A stretch of 64,000 nt of DNA from an uncultured Victivallaceae bacterium (GCA_944392655.1 CALXXL010000001.1:206239-270238); one strand, 5' to 3'; shown: positions 43,141 to 53,136, numbered from the stretch's first letter. Made by a program: numbers and translations. Notes: generated by a model not told the origin, from the letters alone.

Positions 43141-45496
43141 TATTCAGGCTCCATATCCAGTTCACCAGCGGGTCACCCGGTATGCCGTTATCGAGCAGAG
43201 TCTGTTTTATACCGGCCGCGCCCTCAGGGTTCAACGGGTCATATTTTTCGAAGGTCGCCTGCTGTTCAGCGCGGAACTGCTTCCATGCGGCGGCATACTT
43301 CTGCATCTCCTCTTTCGGGACAGTTGAGGCTGGCGAGAAATAGAAATAGGCAGTTTTGGCGACGAAGTAAGTTCGTGTATCCGGCGAATTTTCTGCAATT
43401 TGGTTGAACATAGCGAGCATATTGGTGCGTTGCTGCATTAAATTTTCGCATTGCAGTTTAAGTTTCATTATTTCGTCGCGTATAAGCCATTGATTTTCCG
43501 GCATGGAGAGCCACAAGCTGGTCTCTTCCACCGTCCGGTACAGGTCGGCCAGTGCGATGCATTCGGGTTTAAATTCGAGGCTCTGAACGATATCGTCGGA
43601 GTATAGATTGGTTTGCAGGAGAGCTGATTGCTGAATCATTTCATAGAAGTATCTGATTCCGAACATCCGGTCATAATCCCCGTCCGGAGTCTGTCGGCGC
43701 GGGTTGGGCATTTTCCCCTTAAGACATTCGAATTCAAACGCTTTGCCGATCACCTCTTTTGAGGCGAAATTCTTCACGATAACCGGGATCTGTTCTTTTC
43801 CGATGCCGGCGTTTTTCATTTTTTCCAGCAGGAATTTCAGATCTCCGGCGTTGCGCAGCAGTGTTTTCTGTTGTTTCACCAGCTGATTGCGTTTCTGCAT
43901 AATCTGAGCATTGATCATGCATTCGTCGGGGGAGACGAAATAGATATCCTGCCTGATATCCTCAAAGCGCATATTGGTCAGGGCGGAGAGATTTTCAGAC
44001 ACCTCGCGTTGATTTTTCTCCAATTGTTTCAATACGTCGGACAAATCCTGAGCCCGTCCGCGTATGCTTCCGGAAGAAACAGTCCGGAAGTTCTCCATAT
44101 CTGCGATCAGCTTATTAACGTCAGCCGTTTGACTTTTGAGTTGATCCAGTGCATTGTTCATCTGATCCAGTACATTGCAATTATTTTCCAGTTCAGCCAT
44201 GAGCTGTCCGATTTCCTGGCGCAATGGTTTGAGCCACTCCGGTTCATCTGCTTCCGGTGTTGCGAGGAGTGGTGATTTTTTCAGTTCGTTAAGCATGGTT
44301 CGCTGAGCCTCCGGTTCGGAATCCATGGATGCCAGGAGCGTCCGGATTTTAAACAAAGTATCCAACAGAGCTTTAGCGTGTTGCACCAGGGCCATGCGTT
44401 CATCAACGGTTGCGTCCTCCCAGTTCCATGCAAACCGGTTATCGATCTCCAGCCGTCCGAAGCATTCTGCGGCGTCCTCCCATTCAGAATTGAGCAGATG
44501 TCCCTTGAACTCGTTCCAGAAAGCGAAAGTCTTCTCATATCTGGCAATATTCTTCAAATGTTCTTTATAGAATCTCTCATATTTCTGATAATCGCGTGAT
44601 TCCGGCATCCGGTCGAGCAATTTTTTTGCGGTATTGAAATCTGCGCGCCGGATATAGAATTCGGTAGCGGCGAGCACCTGTGAAGCCTGTGGGGTAGAGA
44701 TATAGAAGATGCCGAAGAATCCGAGTATAACCATCAAAGTTATTCCCATCACCAGAATTTTCCGTCCGATCTGTGATCTTGTATGGTGGACATTGCGGTC
44801 GAGGAACAGGAAATCGAAGAATGCGATGGAGAACTCGTCAGAATCCATCAGCATGCGCTCCTGCCGTCCGAGTTTATCGCCGTTGACGAACGTTCCGTTG
44901 ATGCTGCCCAGGTCGCGTATCCACGACTCTCCGTTTTCTGCGATTCTGATCTCGGCGTGATGACGTGACACCACATCCTGTTCGATAACGATATCGTTAT
45001 CCTGAGCCGACCCTATCCGGATCAGGTTTTTTTCCAACCGGATCAACTCTCCTGCTTTTGGTCCGTTGAGAGCCTCCAGCCGGTGAACGTCGCATGGTCT
45101 AGTGTCGCTGATTTCGGCTGGTTTAACGAAGAGTTCGCAATCGCCAATAGCGACCCGGTCGTTAATTTTCAGGACGCATCCGGATACCGCTCTGCCATGC
45201 AGATGTATGCTGTTTTTTCCGCACGCCTGTAATTTTATCTCTCTGGGGCCGATGCGTAATTTAGCCTGATAGTCGGCGGATACCCGATCCTGTTCTGGAA
45301 TCACCCAATCGTTATCGGGAGCCCGTCCGATCCGGACAATTTCGCCCAGAGAGTCGCTTTTAGCTGAATAGAGGAGTTTCCCGCGGCACCGGAATTCGAG
45401 CAGGCGGACAACTGTCCGTTTTATTTTTTCCGGCTTTGACTTAGCGTCCTTACGGTTATCTCCGCTCTTTTCTCGTCTATGAAATATTCTGCTCAT
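43133..45496 (-). CDS. FHA-domain membrane protein with long coiled coil
   Basis: This 787-residue protein begins with a basic region and two FHA domains. The first (residues ~45-115) has GEIVRIGRAPDNDWVI. The second (~150-225) is complete, with RIGSAQDNDIVI, SRHHAEI and LGSINGTFVNG. A membrane segment (~238-260, MGITLMVILGFFGIFYIS) follows. The rest, about 520 residues, is largely helical coiled coil (QMNNALDQLKSQTADVN). FHA domains bind phosphothreonine, so it could be a scaffold that reads the locus kinase. It overlaps the next FHA gene by 4 nt. No known Tad homologue is recognised. Confidence 0.8.
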   Translation of the reverse strand: MSRIFHRREKSGDNRKDAKSKPEKIKRTVVRLLEFRCRGKLLYSAKSDSLGEIVRIGRAPDNDWVIPEQDRVSADYQAKLRIGPREIKLQACGKNSIHLHGRAVSGCVLKINDRVAIGDCELFVKPAEISDTRPCDVHRLEALNGPKAGELIRLEKNLIRIGSAQDNDIVIEQDVVSRHHAEIRIAENGESWIRDLGSINGTFVNGDKLGRQERMLMDSDEFSIAFFDFLFLDRNVHHTRSQIGRKILVMGITLMVILGFFGIFYISTPQASQVLAATEFYIRRADFNTAKKLLDRMPESRDYQKYERFYKEHLKNIARYEKTFAFWNEFKGHLLNSEWEDAAECFGRLEIDNRFAWNWEDATVDERMALVQHAKALLDTLFKIRTLLASMDSEPEAQRTMLNELKKSPLLATPEADEPEWLKPLRQEIGQLMAELENNCNVLDQMNNALDQLKSQTADVNKLIADMENFRTVSSGSIRGRAQDLSDVLKQLEKNQREVSENLSALTNMRFEDIRQDIYFVSPDECMINAQIMQKRNQLVKQQKTLLRNAGDLKFLLEKMKNAGIGKEQIPVIVKNFASKEVIGKAFEFECLKGKMPNPRRQTPDGDYDRMFGIRYFYEMIQQSALLQTNLYSDDIVQSLEFKPECIALADLYRTVEETSLWLSMPENQWLIRDEIMKLKLQCENLMQQRTNMLAMFNQIAENSPDTRTYFVAKTAYFYFSPASTVPKEEMQKYAAAWKQFRAEQQATFEKYDPLNPEGAAGIKQTLLDNGIPGDPLVNWIWSLNNE

Positions 45497-46986
45497 TCTT
45501 CAATAGTCCAGATATTTTTCATGATTTTTACGTGACGGTGATCGTCTGGTGAAGGGAAGCGTTTGAGACACTCATTTATAATTCTGTTCATTCCCTCTGA
45601 ATTACCTGCGTTTTTATATGTCTGAAACGCCAGACAGCATTGTGAGTACCAAACCTTCTGTTTTTCCCGGAACTCCCGCCACAATGGTACTACTGCGGCT
45701 GTTAAAACGGCATCATCCGTCTCATAAGCTCTGCAAAGCAGAGTTCGCAGCATCAGGTCTACGTCGTCCCATACTGCGGCGGCGATATTTTTCCGCAGCT
45801 CGTAAGATGCGCGCTGGAGCAATCTGGTGGAGTCTCCATCCATGCGCTGTTCGGGTATCTCCCAGTAGTAGTCGACCATTGTTGGCGAGACGACGAACGT
45901 GCCGAAGCTCTGCAAAACCCGTTCTGCCCGCCAGAAATGGTTGGCAGGCACCTCCCTCAGCAAAACCATCTCCTTGTCGTGGTAACGCATATAACTGGCG
46001 AATCCCTGCCAGCGGAAATTTTTATCCTGTCTGGTGTAAGACATCAGGTAATATGGGAATCCGCTCTCGGTGGGGCAGTAGAACTCCTGTTGCGGATCAT
46101 CCAGGAAAGCGAACCCCTCCTGTTCTGATACCCGTTTGCGCCAGTTGTCGAAACTCTCTTTTCTGGTGGTATTGAATCCGTCCGGCACGGTTGATACGGT
46201 AAATAGGATATGGAATGGCACGTCCATATTTTTCCCGAGTGCGGTCATAATTTCGTGGTTATTTCCGTCGCTTTTAGTAACGGTTGCCGGAGTAATGGGA
46301 TAGTATACGAGGCATTTCCCATTTGGTTCGATCTCCATGCGGAATTCGCCGTCGTTAAAATTACCGGAAACCTCTCCCGGCCATGTAACCGGATTTTCGA
46401 TCTGCATTTTGGAAATCACATATGCGCCTGCAATGATAATCAGGAATAGCGCGAATCCTCCGGTCAGAACAATTCTGCGGTGCCACTGTCTGCTGCGGTT
46501 GAATTTCCGCAGCTCTCCGAGTTCGGCGGCGGAAGCGTAACGTGTGCAGTCGGAGCTGTTTTCGCCGGGTACGGCAGAATCTTCGCCTTCGGTTTCGCCG
46601 GAGAGTTCTTCGGTCTCCTCCTCCAGATCGTCTGTTGTATCCGGAGCAGAGTCCATATCGGGGAGAGCGTCATCTTCCTCTAAGACGAAGGTGAGTTCTT
46701 TTCCTATGCGCACATCGGCGCCCGGGGAGAGCATAACATCCTCATTGCTGTTTTTTTCCTCCCCGTTCACCCATGCGGACTCATTTTCGTGGACGTGCAG
46801 CAGCACTCCGTGATCGGTCTGAGGGATAAGCGTAACATGTTCTGCGGCAATATCCATGCCTCCCGGCCGGATATCGGCATCTCTTCTCCGTCCGATCATG
46901 GTACCTGAATTCCGTACGGCAAAAACTCTTCCTGCCAATTCTCCGGTCAGGAATCTTATTTTATAGCTTGCAGTTGAACTCTCCAT
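45493..46986 (-). CDS. FHA-like membrane protein of the Tad locus
   Basis: This 497-residue protein begins with an FHA-like domain (residues ~5-100: IRFLTGELAGRVFAV, IGRRRDADI, AAEHVTLI). An acidic linker (~100-145, DLEEETEELSGETEGED) and a single membrane segment (RIVLTGGFALFLIIIAGAYVI) follow. The C-terminal ~310 residues are probably periplasmic. The conserved SRHH of canonical FHA is replaced by AAEHV, so phosphothreonine binding may be weakened. It sits between TadC and the large FHA coiled-coil gene, overlapping the latter by 4 nt. Confidence 0.72.
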   Translation of the reverse strand: MESSTASYKIRFLTGELAGRVFAVRNSGTMIGRRRDADIRPGGMDIAAEHVTLIPQTDHGVLLHVHENESAWVNGEEKNSNEDVMLSPGADVRIGKELTFVLEEDDALPDMDSAPDTTDDLEEETEELSGETEGEDSAVPGENSSDCTRYASAAELGELRKFNRSRQWHRRIVLTGGFALFLIIIAGAYVISKMQIENPVTWPGEVSGNFNDGEFRMEIEPNGKCLVYYPITPATVTKSDGNNHEIMTALGKNMDVPFHILFTVSTVPDGFNTTRKESFDNWRKRVSEQEGFAFLDDPQQEFYCPTESGFPYYLMSYTRQDKNFRWQGFASYMRYHDKEMVLLREVPANHFWRAERVLQSFGTFVVSPTMVDYYWEIPEQRMDGDSTRLLQRASYELRKNIAAAVWDDVDLMLRTLLCRAYETDDAVLTAAVVPLWREFREKQKVWYSQCCLAFQTYKNAGNSEGMNRIINECLKRFPSPDDHRHVKIMKNIWTIEE

Positions 46987-46995
46987 ATCTTCTCC

Positions 46996-47895
46996 TCAGA
47001 ACAGTGGAACTCCGGCCTCTCTCATCTTCAGAAAAACCGGAGTCAGGATAATGATGAATACTGCCGGCAGGATAAACAGGGCCATGGGCAGAAGCATCAG
47101 AGATGGAGCCCGCTGAGCCTTGCATTCCGCCATAGCGAACCGTGCTTTGCGCATCTCCTCGCCCTGAATCTCCATAGTTTCGGTCAAAGGTGCGCCGAGT
47201 TCGGTTCCCATAGCGATAGCGGCGGCGAAAGATGTAAACTCCCGTATCTGGATCCTGTCGGCCATATTCTGCAGCGCGACGGTTCTCACTACGCCGAGTT
47301 CCATTTCGCGTAGCATCTGGGAGTATTCATCCGTCAAAGGGCTGTCTATGCCGAGTTTAACGTAGAACCGCACAGCGGCGGAGAAGTCCAGTCCTCCGCG
47401 CATAGCTGAAGCGATCAGGTCGATTGAGTAAGGTATCGCTTTTAATATTGCGATTCTCCGTTCTTTAACCATATTATCGATACTGATTCCGGGGATGCAC
47501 CATCCGATCATTGCTGCAATGAGTGCGGCTACGGGGATGGATATCCGGTTCTCTTCGTCAACCACACCTGCGGTAACGCAGCCGACGGCGACAGCGGAGA
47601 TGACGAGTAAAAATATCTTCATGCAGAATACTTCCGCCGCGGTAATTTTCAAGCCGGCAAAATTCAGCTGTTTCTGAAGCTCGGAACATTTTCCCGGGAA
47701 CGCCTTCCGGAAGAGGTTGCCGACTCCTGCCATCATCAGAATTTCGGTAAAAGGCTTGATTATTCTGAAGAGCCCTTCCGACTGAGTTTTTTCCTGACTG
47801 TTTTTTTTCACCTGTTTATCGGCCAATATGGTAAAAAACACAGTAGGCAGAACGATCACAGCAAATGTCAATGCATAAATAAAGATCTGTTTCAT
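46996..47895 (-). CDS. tadC: TadC-like pilus assembly platform protein
   Basis: This 299-residue polytopic protein of the type II secretion F family has about four membrane segments. The conserved cytosolic block is AMRGGLDFSAAVRFYVKLG with LREMELG, followed by a long helical loop and C-terminal MALFILPAVFIIILTPVF. It forms the inner-membrane platform together with TadB. It ends 9 nt before the FHA gene and begins 4 nt after the tadB stop. Confidence 0.88.
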   Translation of the reverse strand: MKQIFIYALTFAVIVLPTVFFTILADKQVKKNSQEKTQSEGLFRIIKPFTEILMMAGVGNLFRKAFPGKCSELQKQLNFAGLKITAAEVFCMKIFLLVISAVAVGCVTAGVVDEENRISIPVAALIAAMIGWCIPGISIDNMVKERRIAILKAIPYSIDLIASAMRGGLDFSAAVRFYVKLGIDSPLTDEYSQMLREMELGVVRTVALQNMADRIQIREFTSFAAAIAMGTELGAPLTETMEIQGEEMRKARFAMAECKAQRAPSLMLLPMALFILPAVFIIILTPVFLKMREAGVPLF

Positions 47896-47899
47896 AGGT

Positions 47900-48799
47900 T
47901 CACACCTTGATATCCACGATGGACCGGATGACCAGATATCCGATCACTTCCAGAGTAATCATAGCGCCGATGGCACACCATCCGATCAGTGTCTGAACCA
48001 TAGGCAGCATCAAATCGTTGTTGATAAAGAAGAGCAGGAGGAACGCGACCATGGGTGCCATAGCCATAGCCAGGGCCTCGAATCTCCCCTGAGCGGTCAA
48101 CGCCCGCAGTTTCTGGTGAAACTCAGTTCTTCCCCGTATCATCCGGGTAATTTTCTCCAGGACTTCGACCATGCTTCCGCCGGACTGGGTTGTAAGCCGT
48201 ATTGATATAATCAGCAGTTGGAGATCCTCGCATGGTATCCGGTTGTACATCCGCTGCATAGCCTCGGCGAGTTCCAATCCCAGCCGGTACTCCCGGATTA
48301 CGATCATCAACTCCTCTTTCAGGGGGCCTTCGCATCTTCTGGAGAAGACTTCCAGTGCCTGGGGGAGGGCCTGTCCGGCCTTGAGGCCGCTGGTGAGTCC
48401 CAGGGCGAGATCCAGGATACTGTTTTCAAATCTCTCTGCCCGCAGCCGTACTTTTCTGGAGAAATAGAGCCATGGAGCGATCATTCCGATGAGGAACGCC
48501 AGTGCGGCTGCCGGCACAATAATCAGCGGTTCATACACCTGGCAGAAGATCATGGTGGTAATCAATCCTCCCGCCATCAGGATGCCGAGCGAAAGCTGGA
48601 TCTGCTGTAATGTTGCGCGTCCGACGAAATAATAGATATTGTTGGCCATTCCCTCCGAGCGGTTTTCCCGTATTTTCCGATCCGCCTGTTCCATGCTGAA
48701 GGACTGAATCAGCGATATGATGATATACACCAGAGCCGCCACAGCGAGCAGCACCAGTATATATACGCCGTAACGCTGTAAGATAGAAATTGAGTTCAT
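47900..48799 (-). CDS. tadB: TadB-like pilus assembly platform protein
   Basis: This 299-residue T2SF-family membrane protein has N-terminal segment GVYILVLLAVAALVYIIISL. Its cytosolic domain contains GLTSGLKAGQALPQALEV and TQSGGSMVEVLEKI, both typical of TadB. I chose ATG 48797-48799, with GAGAGG about 7 nt upstream. An ATG at 48814 that overlaps the previous stop is a possible alternative, but its ribosome-binding spacing is poor. It partners with TadC and the FHA-fused ATPase. Confidence 0.88.
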   Translation of the reverse strand: MNSISILQRYGVYILVLLAVAALVYIIISLIQSFSMEQADRKIRENRSEGMANNIYYFVGRATLQQIQLSLGILMAGGLITTMIFCQVYEPLIIVPAAALAFLIGMIAPWLYFSRKVRLRAERFENSILDLALGLTSGLKAGQALPQALEVFSRRCEGPLKEELMIVIREYRLGLELAEAMQRMYNRIPCEDLQLLIISIRLTTQSGGSMVEVLEKITRMIRGRTEFHQKLRALTAQGRFEALAMAMAPMVAFLLLFFINNDLMLPMVQTLIGWCAIGAMITLEVIGYLVIRSIVDIKV

Positions 48800-48810
48800 A
48801 GCGTTGCCTC

Positions 48811-50511
48811 TCATCCTTCCGGAACGAACACGGACATATCCAGTTCAAGGTCTCCGGCCTGTCTTAATTCCTCGACGAAGCGCGGAATATTTCCGGTAGC
48901 GGTATGATGTCCGATCACATGAAATTTCTCATCAAACCCCTCCTGTTCGAAGGTGAAGATATCCTGGAGTAATATCATACTTCCTTCGCGACCGGTCACC
49001 TCGGAAATTTTCACGATTTTTCTGGAACCGTCAGGCATTCTGGTCTGCTGTACGATAAGGTGGATAGCCGAAGCGATCTGCTCTCTTATGGCAGAAGATG
49101 GCAGTTCGAACCCGGCCATCATTACCATATTTTCGAGTCGAGAGAGGGCGTCGCGCGGATTATTGGCGTGACATGTTGTCATAGATCCGTCGTGACCGGT
49201 ATTCATCGCCTGCAACATATCGAGAGCTTCCGCGCCGCGGCACTCTCCTACGATGATGCGGTCGGGGCGCATTCTCAGGGTATTGATTACGAGGTCGCGT
49301 ATAGTAATTCGCCCCTGTCCTTCGACGTTGGCGGGTCTGGCTTCCAGCCGGCAGAGATTTTCGTGGCTGAGTTTGAGTTCAGCGGAGTCTTCCACGGTTA
49401 TTATCCGTTCTTTTTCGGGGATAAACTGTGAGAGTATATTCAGGAGGGTAGTTTTTCCTGATCCGGTTCCTCCTGATACGAGGATATTCCGTCTTGCGCG
49501 CACGGCTTCGCGCAGGAACGCCGCCATAGGCCGTGTCAGGCTTCCGAATCGTATCAGGTCTTCATCGGTCAATTTATTTGCCGGGAATTTCCGTATAGTC
49601 ACCAGGGATCCGTCGAGAGCGAGGGGAGGGATCACGGCGTTCACGCGTGATCCGTCTTCCAATCTGGCGTCCACCATAGGTGAAGCTGCGTCGATATGTC
49701 TGCCGAGAGGTTCGACGATGCGTTGAATGATCGACTGGAGGTGACTTTCGCTGTTGAATCTTGCCGGAGTGCGGTATAGCAGTCCTCTGCTTTCGACGAA
49801 GATATTTTCCGGTCCATTGATCATGATTTCTGAGATTGCCGTATCTCTGAGCAGAGGAGAAAGCGGACCCAGTCCGATCAGGTCATCGAGCAGGATCTGT
49901 CTGAATTCGTCGAGTTTCACCTGAACTGGTATTTCGTGTCTGACCTCCCGCAGAATCCGGTCAAGGGTATCCTCCACCTTCGGGCGGATTTCGCTGTTAG
50001 TCATCTCCAGAGCGGAAAAGTTGCCGATGTTCAATAGTTCCAGCACGCGGTTTTGAATTCTTCTGGCCAGTTTCAGCATAGCTTCGCTGTAAAGGCCGTC
50101 ATCTTCTCTGCCGGCGGAGCCATAAACTGGCAATCCGTGCGTAGCTGGTGGAGGAGCGACTAAGCGGTTGCTCTGAGTTCCGGTTTCCGTGGATGGTGGA
50201 GTTGACGGAATATCGTCAACCTGCTCTACTATCAGTTCGGTTTCGCCGATTTGTATTACGTCTCCGGGAGCGAGTCTGGTTTTTGATGAGACTGGGATGC
50301 CGTTCACTCTGGTGCCGGTACGGCTGTTCATGTCTTCGATAAATATGGAATCGCTGCTGTTGCCGCTTAACACGGCATGTTTTCTGGAGACCTTCTTATC
50401 TGGCAGAGCTATATCAGCTTCGTTTGAGCGTCCGATCATCACAGGAAGTTTTCCGTCGAGCGCGACAATTTTCTGTTTTCCGTCCGCGGTTGTAACTTTC
50501 AGTTGCATCAT
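48811..50511 (-). CDS. tadA: FHA-TadA fusion ATPase
   Basis: This 566-residue protein has an N-terminal FHA domain (residues ~15-95; MIGRSNEADI, SRKHAVL, NSRTGTRVNG) and a linker. A CpaF/TadA ATPase follows, with Walker A GGTGSGKTT and MTTCHANNPRDALSRLENM as the His-box region. The fusion places a phosphothreonine-reading module directly on the secretion motor, which I have not seen as a standard Tad arrangement. It lies 4 nt before the secretin stop. It is the principal candidate effector of the locus kinase. Confidence 0.9.
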   Translation of the reverse strand: MMQLKVTTADGKQKIVALDGKLPVMIGRSNEADIALPDKKVSRKHAVLSGNSSDSIFIEDMNSRTGTRVNGIPVSSKTRLAPGDVIQIGETELIVEQVDDIPSTPPSTETGTQSNRLVAPPPATHGLPVYGSAGREDDGLYSEAMLKLARRIQNRVLELLNIGNFSALEMTNSEIRPKVEDTLDRILREVRHEIPVQVKLDEFRQILLDDLIGLGPLSPLLRDTAISEIMINGPENIFVESRGLLYRTPARFNSESHLQSIIQRIVEPLGRHIDAASPMVDARLEDGSRVNAVIPPLALDGSLVTIRKFPANKLTDEDLIRFGSLTRPMAAFLREAVRARRNILVSGGTGSGKTTLLNILSQFIPEKERIITVEDSAELKLSHENLCRLEARPANVEGQGRITIRDLVINTLRMRPDRIIVGECRGAEALDMLQAMNTGHDGSMTTCHANNPRDALSRLENMVMMAGFELPSSAIREQIASAIHLIVQQTRMPDGSRKIVKISEVTGREGSMILLQDIFTFEQEGFDEKFHVIGHHTATGNIPRFVEELRQAGDLELDMSVFVPEG

Positions 50512-50515
50512 AAGT

Positions 50516-52093
50516 CTACCAGGTGAACATTTTGAGGAACCAGTTCTGTGACTCCTGTTCGTGAACTTCTTCGCTTTTTTCTTCTATAGATTTTGAGATG
50601 TTGTTTTCGACCTCTCTGGTATCATCGGAAGGAATGGAAGTCATCTGCACCTGGGAGCTGGCGATTCTGGGAGAAACGAGTATAAGAATCATCATCTCCT
50701 CATACTGTTCTTCCCGGGAAGATGTGAACCAGTTGATTACGGGGATATGTCTGAGGAATGCATATCCTCTTGGTCCGCTGTCGGAGTAGGTCAAATCCTT
50801 CTGTCCGGCGATGACGGCGGTCTGATTCAGGGGGCATAATATTTCGGTAGTAGTTTTGGTTGACCGCTGGAAATAATCCTCATCCTGTTTAATAGGAGCG
50901 AGGCTTTTTTCGAGTTCGAGTTCAAGTTTTGCCTCGTTAGCCCGTACTAAGCCGCCTCTTATTTTCAGTTTAAGTCCGAAATCGATAGGTTTAAGGTCGG
51001 CGTTGTCCGAGCCTTCTATTTTGACATTCAATGTTCCGCCGTTTTCATAAGTTGCAAAATTTTTGCTGTTATTGGTCAGAGTCACATGTCCTGCGTCGCG
51101 GAAATCAGAAATTCCGTTATTGCCGAAGAACACCAGAGCGCCTTTCAAATCGGTATTGAAATATGAGTAGAGTCCGTTTCCGCTGGATGTACCTGCGAGT
51201 TCATCAGGTGCTGCGCCTGCGATAGCTCTGAACCATGCGATCAGGTTCCATGAGAGTACAGTTCCGTCGGCGGAAGAATTTCCGAGCCGTTGCAGCTGTG
51301 TTCTGGTTACGCCGACAAAGACCACACCTACGTCGAGTTGTGTATCTGCCACCTTAAGATCGGTTTCAGCGTGCATTGTTCCGCCGTTCCATTCCGGTGA
51401 TAGCCACTTCATTGATGCGAGAATACGTTTGACTGAATTAATATCGTCTTCGCACAGCATATATCCGGATACGGTCAACACGCCGTCGGCTGTTTGGAGT
51501 TTCAGTTGTCCGGGTGTTTGAGGGGAGATGCTGTCGGCGACGGGATATCCTGCGTTTGCGAGTTGTTTTTTAAGTTCTTCGAAGAGTTCCGGACCGGGTT
51601 TAAAGGTCACAAAATTCCGGCATCTATTCTCATACCGTTTAACCACGCGCTGGAAGTATTCCCATCGTGTGGTTCTGGTGATTTCGCCTCTGAGGGATAG
51701 GGAGTCATTCATCAACTCCACCGAAACTTCCGGCAGATCACCGAGTTCGCGGCTCAGTTCCCGGTATATCGGCATAAGCGAGCTTGAAACAGTGACTCTG
51801 AACTCCTTGCTTATGCCCTGTGACCAAACGGTAACGACTGCGTTGCCGGCGGCGACGCCCTCGATTTCGAAAGCCCGCCCTTCCACCAGTCCTACCCGTA
51901 CATTTGGTGTACTTGATCGGAATCTTTCAATAACGAACGGCACCTCGAACCGCTGGCTTTCTCCTGTGGAGATGGATACTCTTTCCGGGGGCAGGGCGAC
52001 CGGATATGCGTTTTCCTGGACAGTTGTATCTGCGCCGTTTAAGGCGAACGGTATGGAGAGAACCATGAAAAGAATCATGCAGAAATGCTTCAT
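50516..52093 (-). CDS. cpaC: Tad secretin (CpaC/RcpA type)
   Basis: This 525-residue outer-membrane channel protein has a signal peptide (FCMILFMVLSIPFALNG). Residues ~30-110 match the pilus N-terminal domain of CpaC (ERVSISTGESQRFEV, VTVWSQG). A BON-like region and the secretin core follow, with a C-terminal block ENILCPL-like TEILCPLNQTAVIAGQ and SDSGPRGYAFLRHIP. It would form the pore for the pilus. It begins 16 nt after the CpaB gene, and its C-terminal tail carries an acidic coiled extension (KSIEEKSEEVHEQES). Confidence 0.85.
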   Translation of the reverse strand: MKHFCMILFMVLSIPFALNGADTTVQENAYPVALPPERVSISTGESQRFEVPFVIERFRSSTPNVRVGLVEGRAFEIEGVAAGNAVVTVWSQGISKEFRVTVSSSLMPIYRELSRELGDLPEVSVELMNDSLSLRGEITRTTRWEYFQRVVKRYENRCRNFVTFKPGPELFEELKKQLANAGYPVADSISPQTPGQLKLQTADGVLTVSGYMLCEDDINSVKRILASMKWLSPEWNGGTMHAETDLKVADTQLDVGVVFVGVTRTQLQRLGNSSADGTVLSWNLIAWFRAIAGAAPDELAGTSSGNGLYSYFNTDLKGALVFFGNNGISDFRDAGHVTLTNNSKNFATYENGGTLNVKIEGSDNADLKPIDFGLKLKIRGGLVRANEAKLELELEKSLAPIKQDEDYFQRSTKTTTEILCPLNQTAVIAGQKDLTYSDSGPRGYAFLRHIPVINWFTSSREEQYEEMMILILVSPRIASSQVQMTSIPSDDTREVENNISKSIEEKSEEVHEQESQNWFLKMFTW

Positions 52094-52109
52094 TATGGTA
52101 CTCCTGGTC

Positions 52110-52910
52110 TTATCGGTGATCTTTATTTGGTACTTCCGGGAGTTCCGCCGGTGTCAATCCGCGGCGTATTTTAGCGAAAGTATCGGAGTTGACAACACCT
52201 CCGTCCTTGCGGTTCAGAGCGACGGAGTCATTTCTTTTCCGCAGGACCGGATATAGTTCCGACTCCCGTTGAGCGGCGATAAGGATCATAGCCTGCTGAG
52301 GCGGCAGGGAGACGAATATCGTACCGCTGGATCCTCCGCTTTCTCTGAAGGACCCCTGTTCATTGGCGATCCCGATAACTCTGACGCACGGCAGCAGGAC
52401 AGATGTTTCGCGTGATTCGGTAATTTTCACGCCGGAGCCATCGCTTACGGTCATATTGGGATCTACAGAGACATTCTGAGAGACGTATGTAGAGATGATA
52501 GCAATTTCGTCATCCGGCATAAGCATTTTAACGAGGGCTGGATCGGAGAAAGTCACAGGCACAGTCCACTCGCCCTGTCTGGTGCAGTCGCCGAGGGTGG
52601 TCTGAACTCTTATATCCGTCATTAAAATGTAGTCATCCTGTGATACTGCGTGAGGGAGCTGCTGACCGTAAGCAAGGCTGACATTCTCCCACAGGAGTGC
52701 ATTTTTAGGAACTGCGGATTCGGGGATATCCTTATAAGTGAGGCTTCCCTGAGCCAGTTCATCATTAGCATTGAGGTCGCGTGCGGCGACGACTACGGAG
52801 ACTTTGTTTTCGAGTTCGGTATTTTTGTTTTCGAACAGGAGTTTGCTTACGAGATAAACTGCGGCCAACCCCAGAATAACCGACACTACCAGAGGAATTA
52901 TATTTTTCAT
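52110..52910 (-). CDS. cpaB: CpaB/RcpC-like pilus assembly protein
   Basis: This 266-residue single-pass protein has N-terminal anchor IIPLVVSVILGLAAVYLVSKLL followed by an SAF-type domain (VVAARDLNANDELAQGSL, then the KDIPESAVPKNALLW block), as in CpaB/RcpC. These periplasmic proteins support secretin assembly and pilus export. It is the first gene of the minus-strand Tad operon, downstream of the putative promoter at 52945-52973. Confidence 0.86.
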   Translation of the reverse strand: MKNIIPLVVSVILGLAAVYLVSKLLFENKNTELENKVSVVVAARDLNANDELAQGSLTYKDIPESAVPKNALLWENVSLAYGQQLPHAVSQDDYILMTDIRVQTTLGDCTRQGEWTVPVTFSDPALVKMLMPDDEIAIISTYVSQNVSVDPNMTVSDGSGVKITESRETSVLLPCVRVIGIANEQGSFRESGGSSGTIFVSLPPQQAMILIAAQRESELYPVLRKRNDSVALNRKDGGVVNSDTFAKIRRGLTPAELPEVPNKDHR

Positions 52911-52944
52911 ATCAGCATATTACTCCGAGCGATTTACAACTTAA

Positions 52945-52973
52945 ATATTATCTATAATTTACATCAGGAACAA
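52945..52973 (-). promoter_or_regulatory. Putative promoter of the minus-strand Tad operon
   Basis: On the minus strand, TTGTTC (52968-52973) and TAATAT (52945-52950) are separated by 17 nt, about 35 nt upstream of the cpaB ATG. The -35 match is weak. Confidence 0.45.
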
Positions 52974-53136
52974 CGATTTTTCAAGTAATAGTTATCTTGT
53001 TTTCTGATGCCTGACCAAACATCGTTTTTCTCTGCTGGACAGGGGTTGAGTTATACATTGCCGGAGTTTTGAAAATCGTTTCCGGGAATAAAGTTTATGG
53101 TTTTTACGCAGTTTTGGTATGGAGTAATTACGGCAT

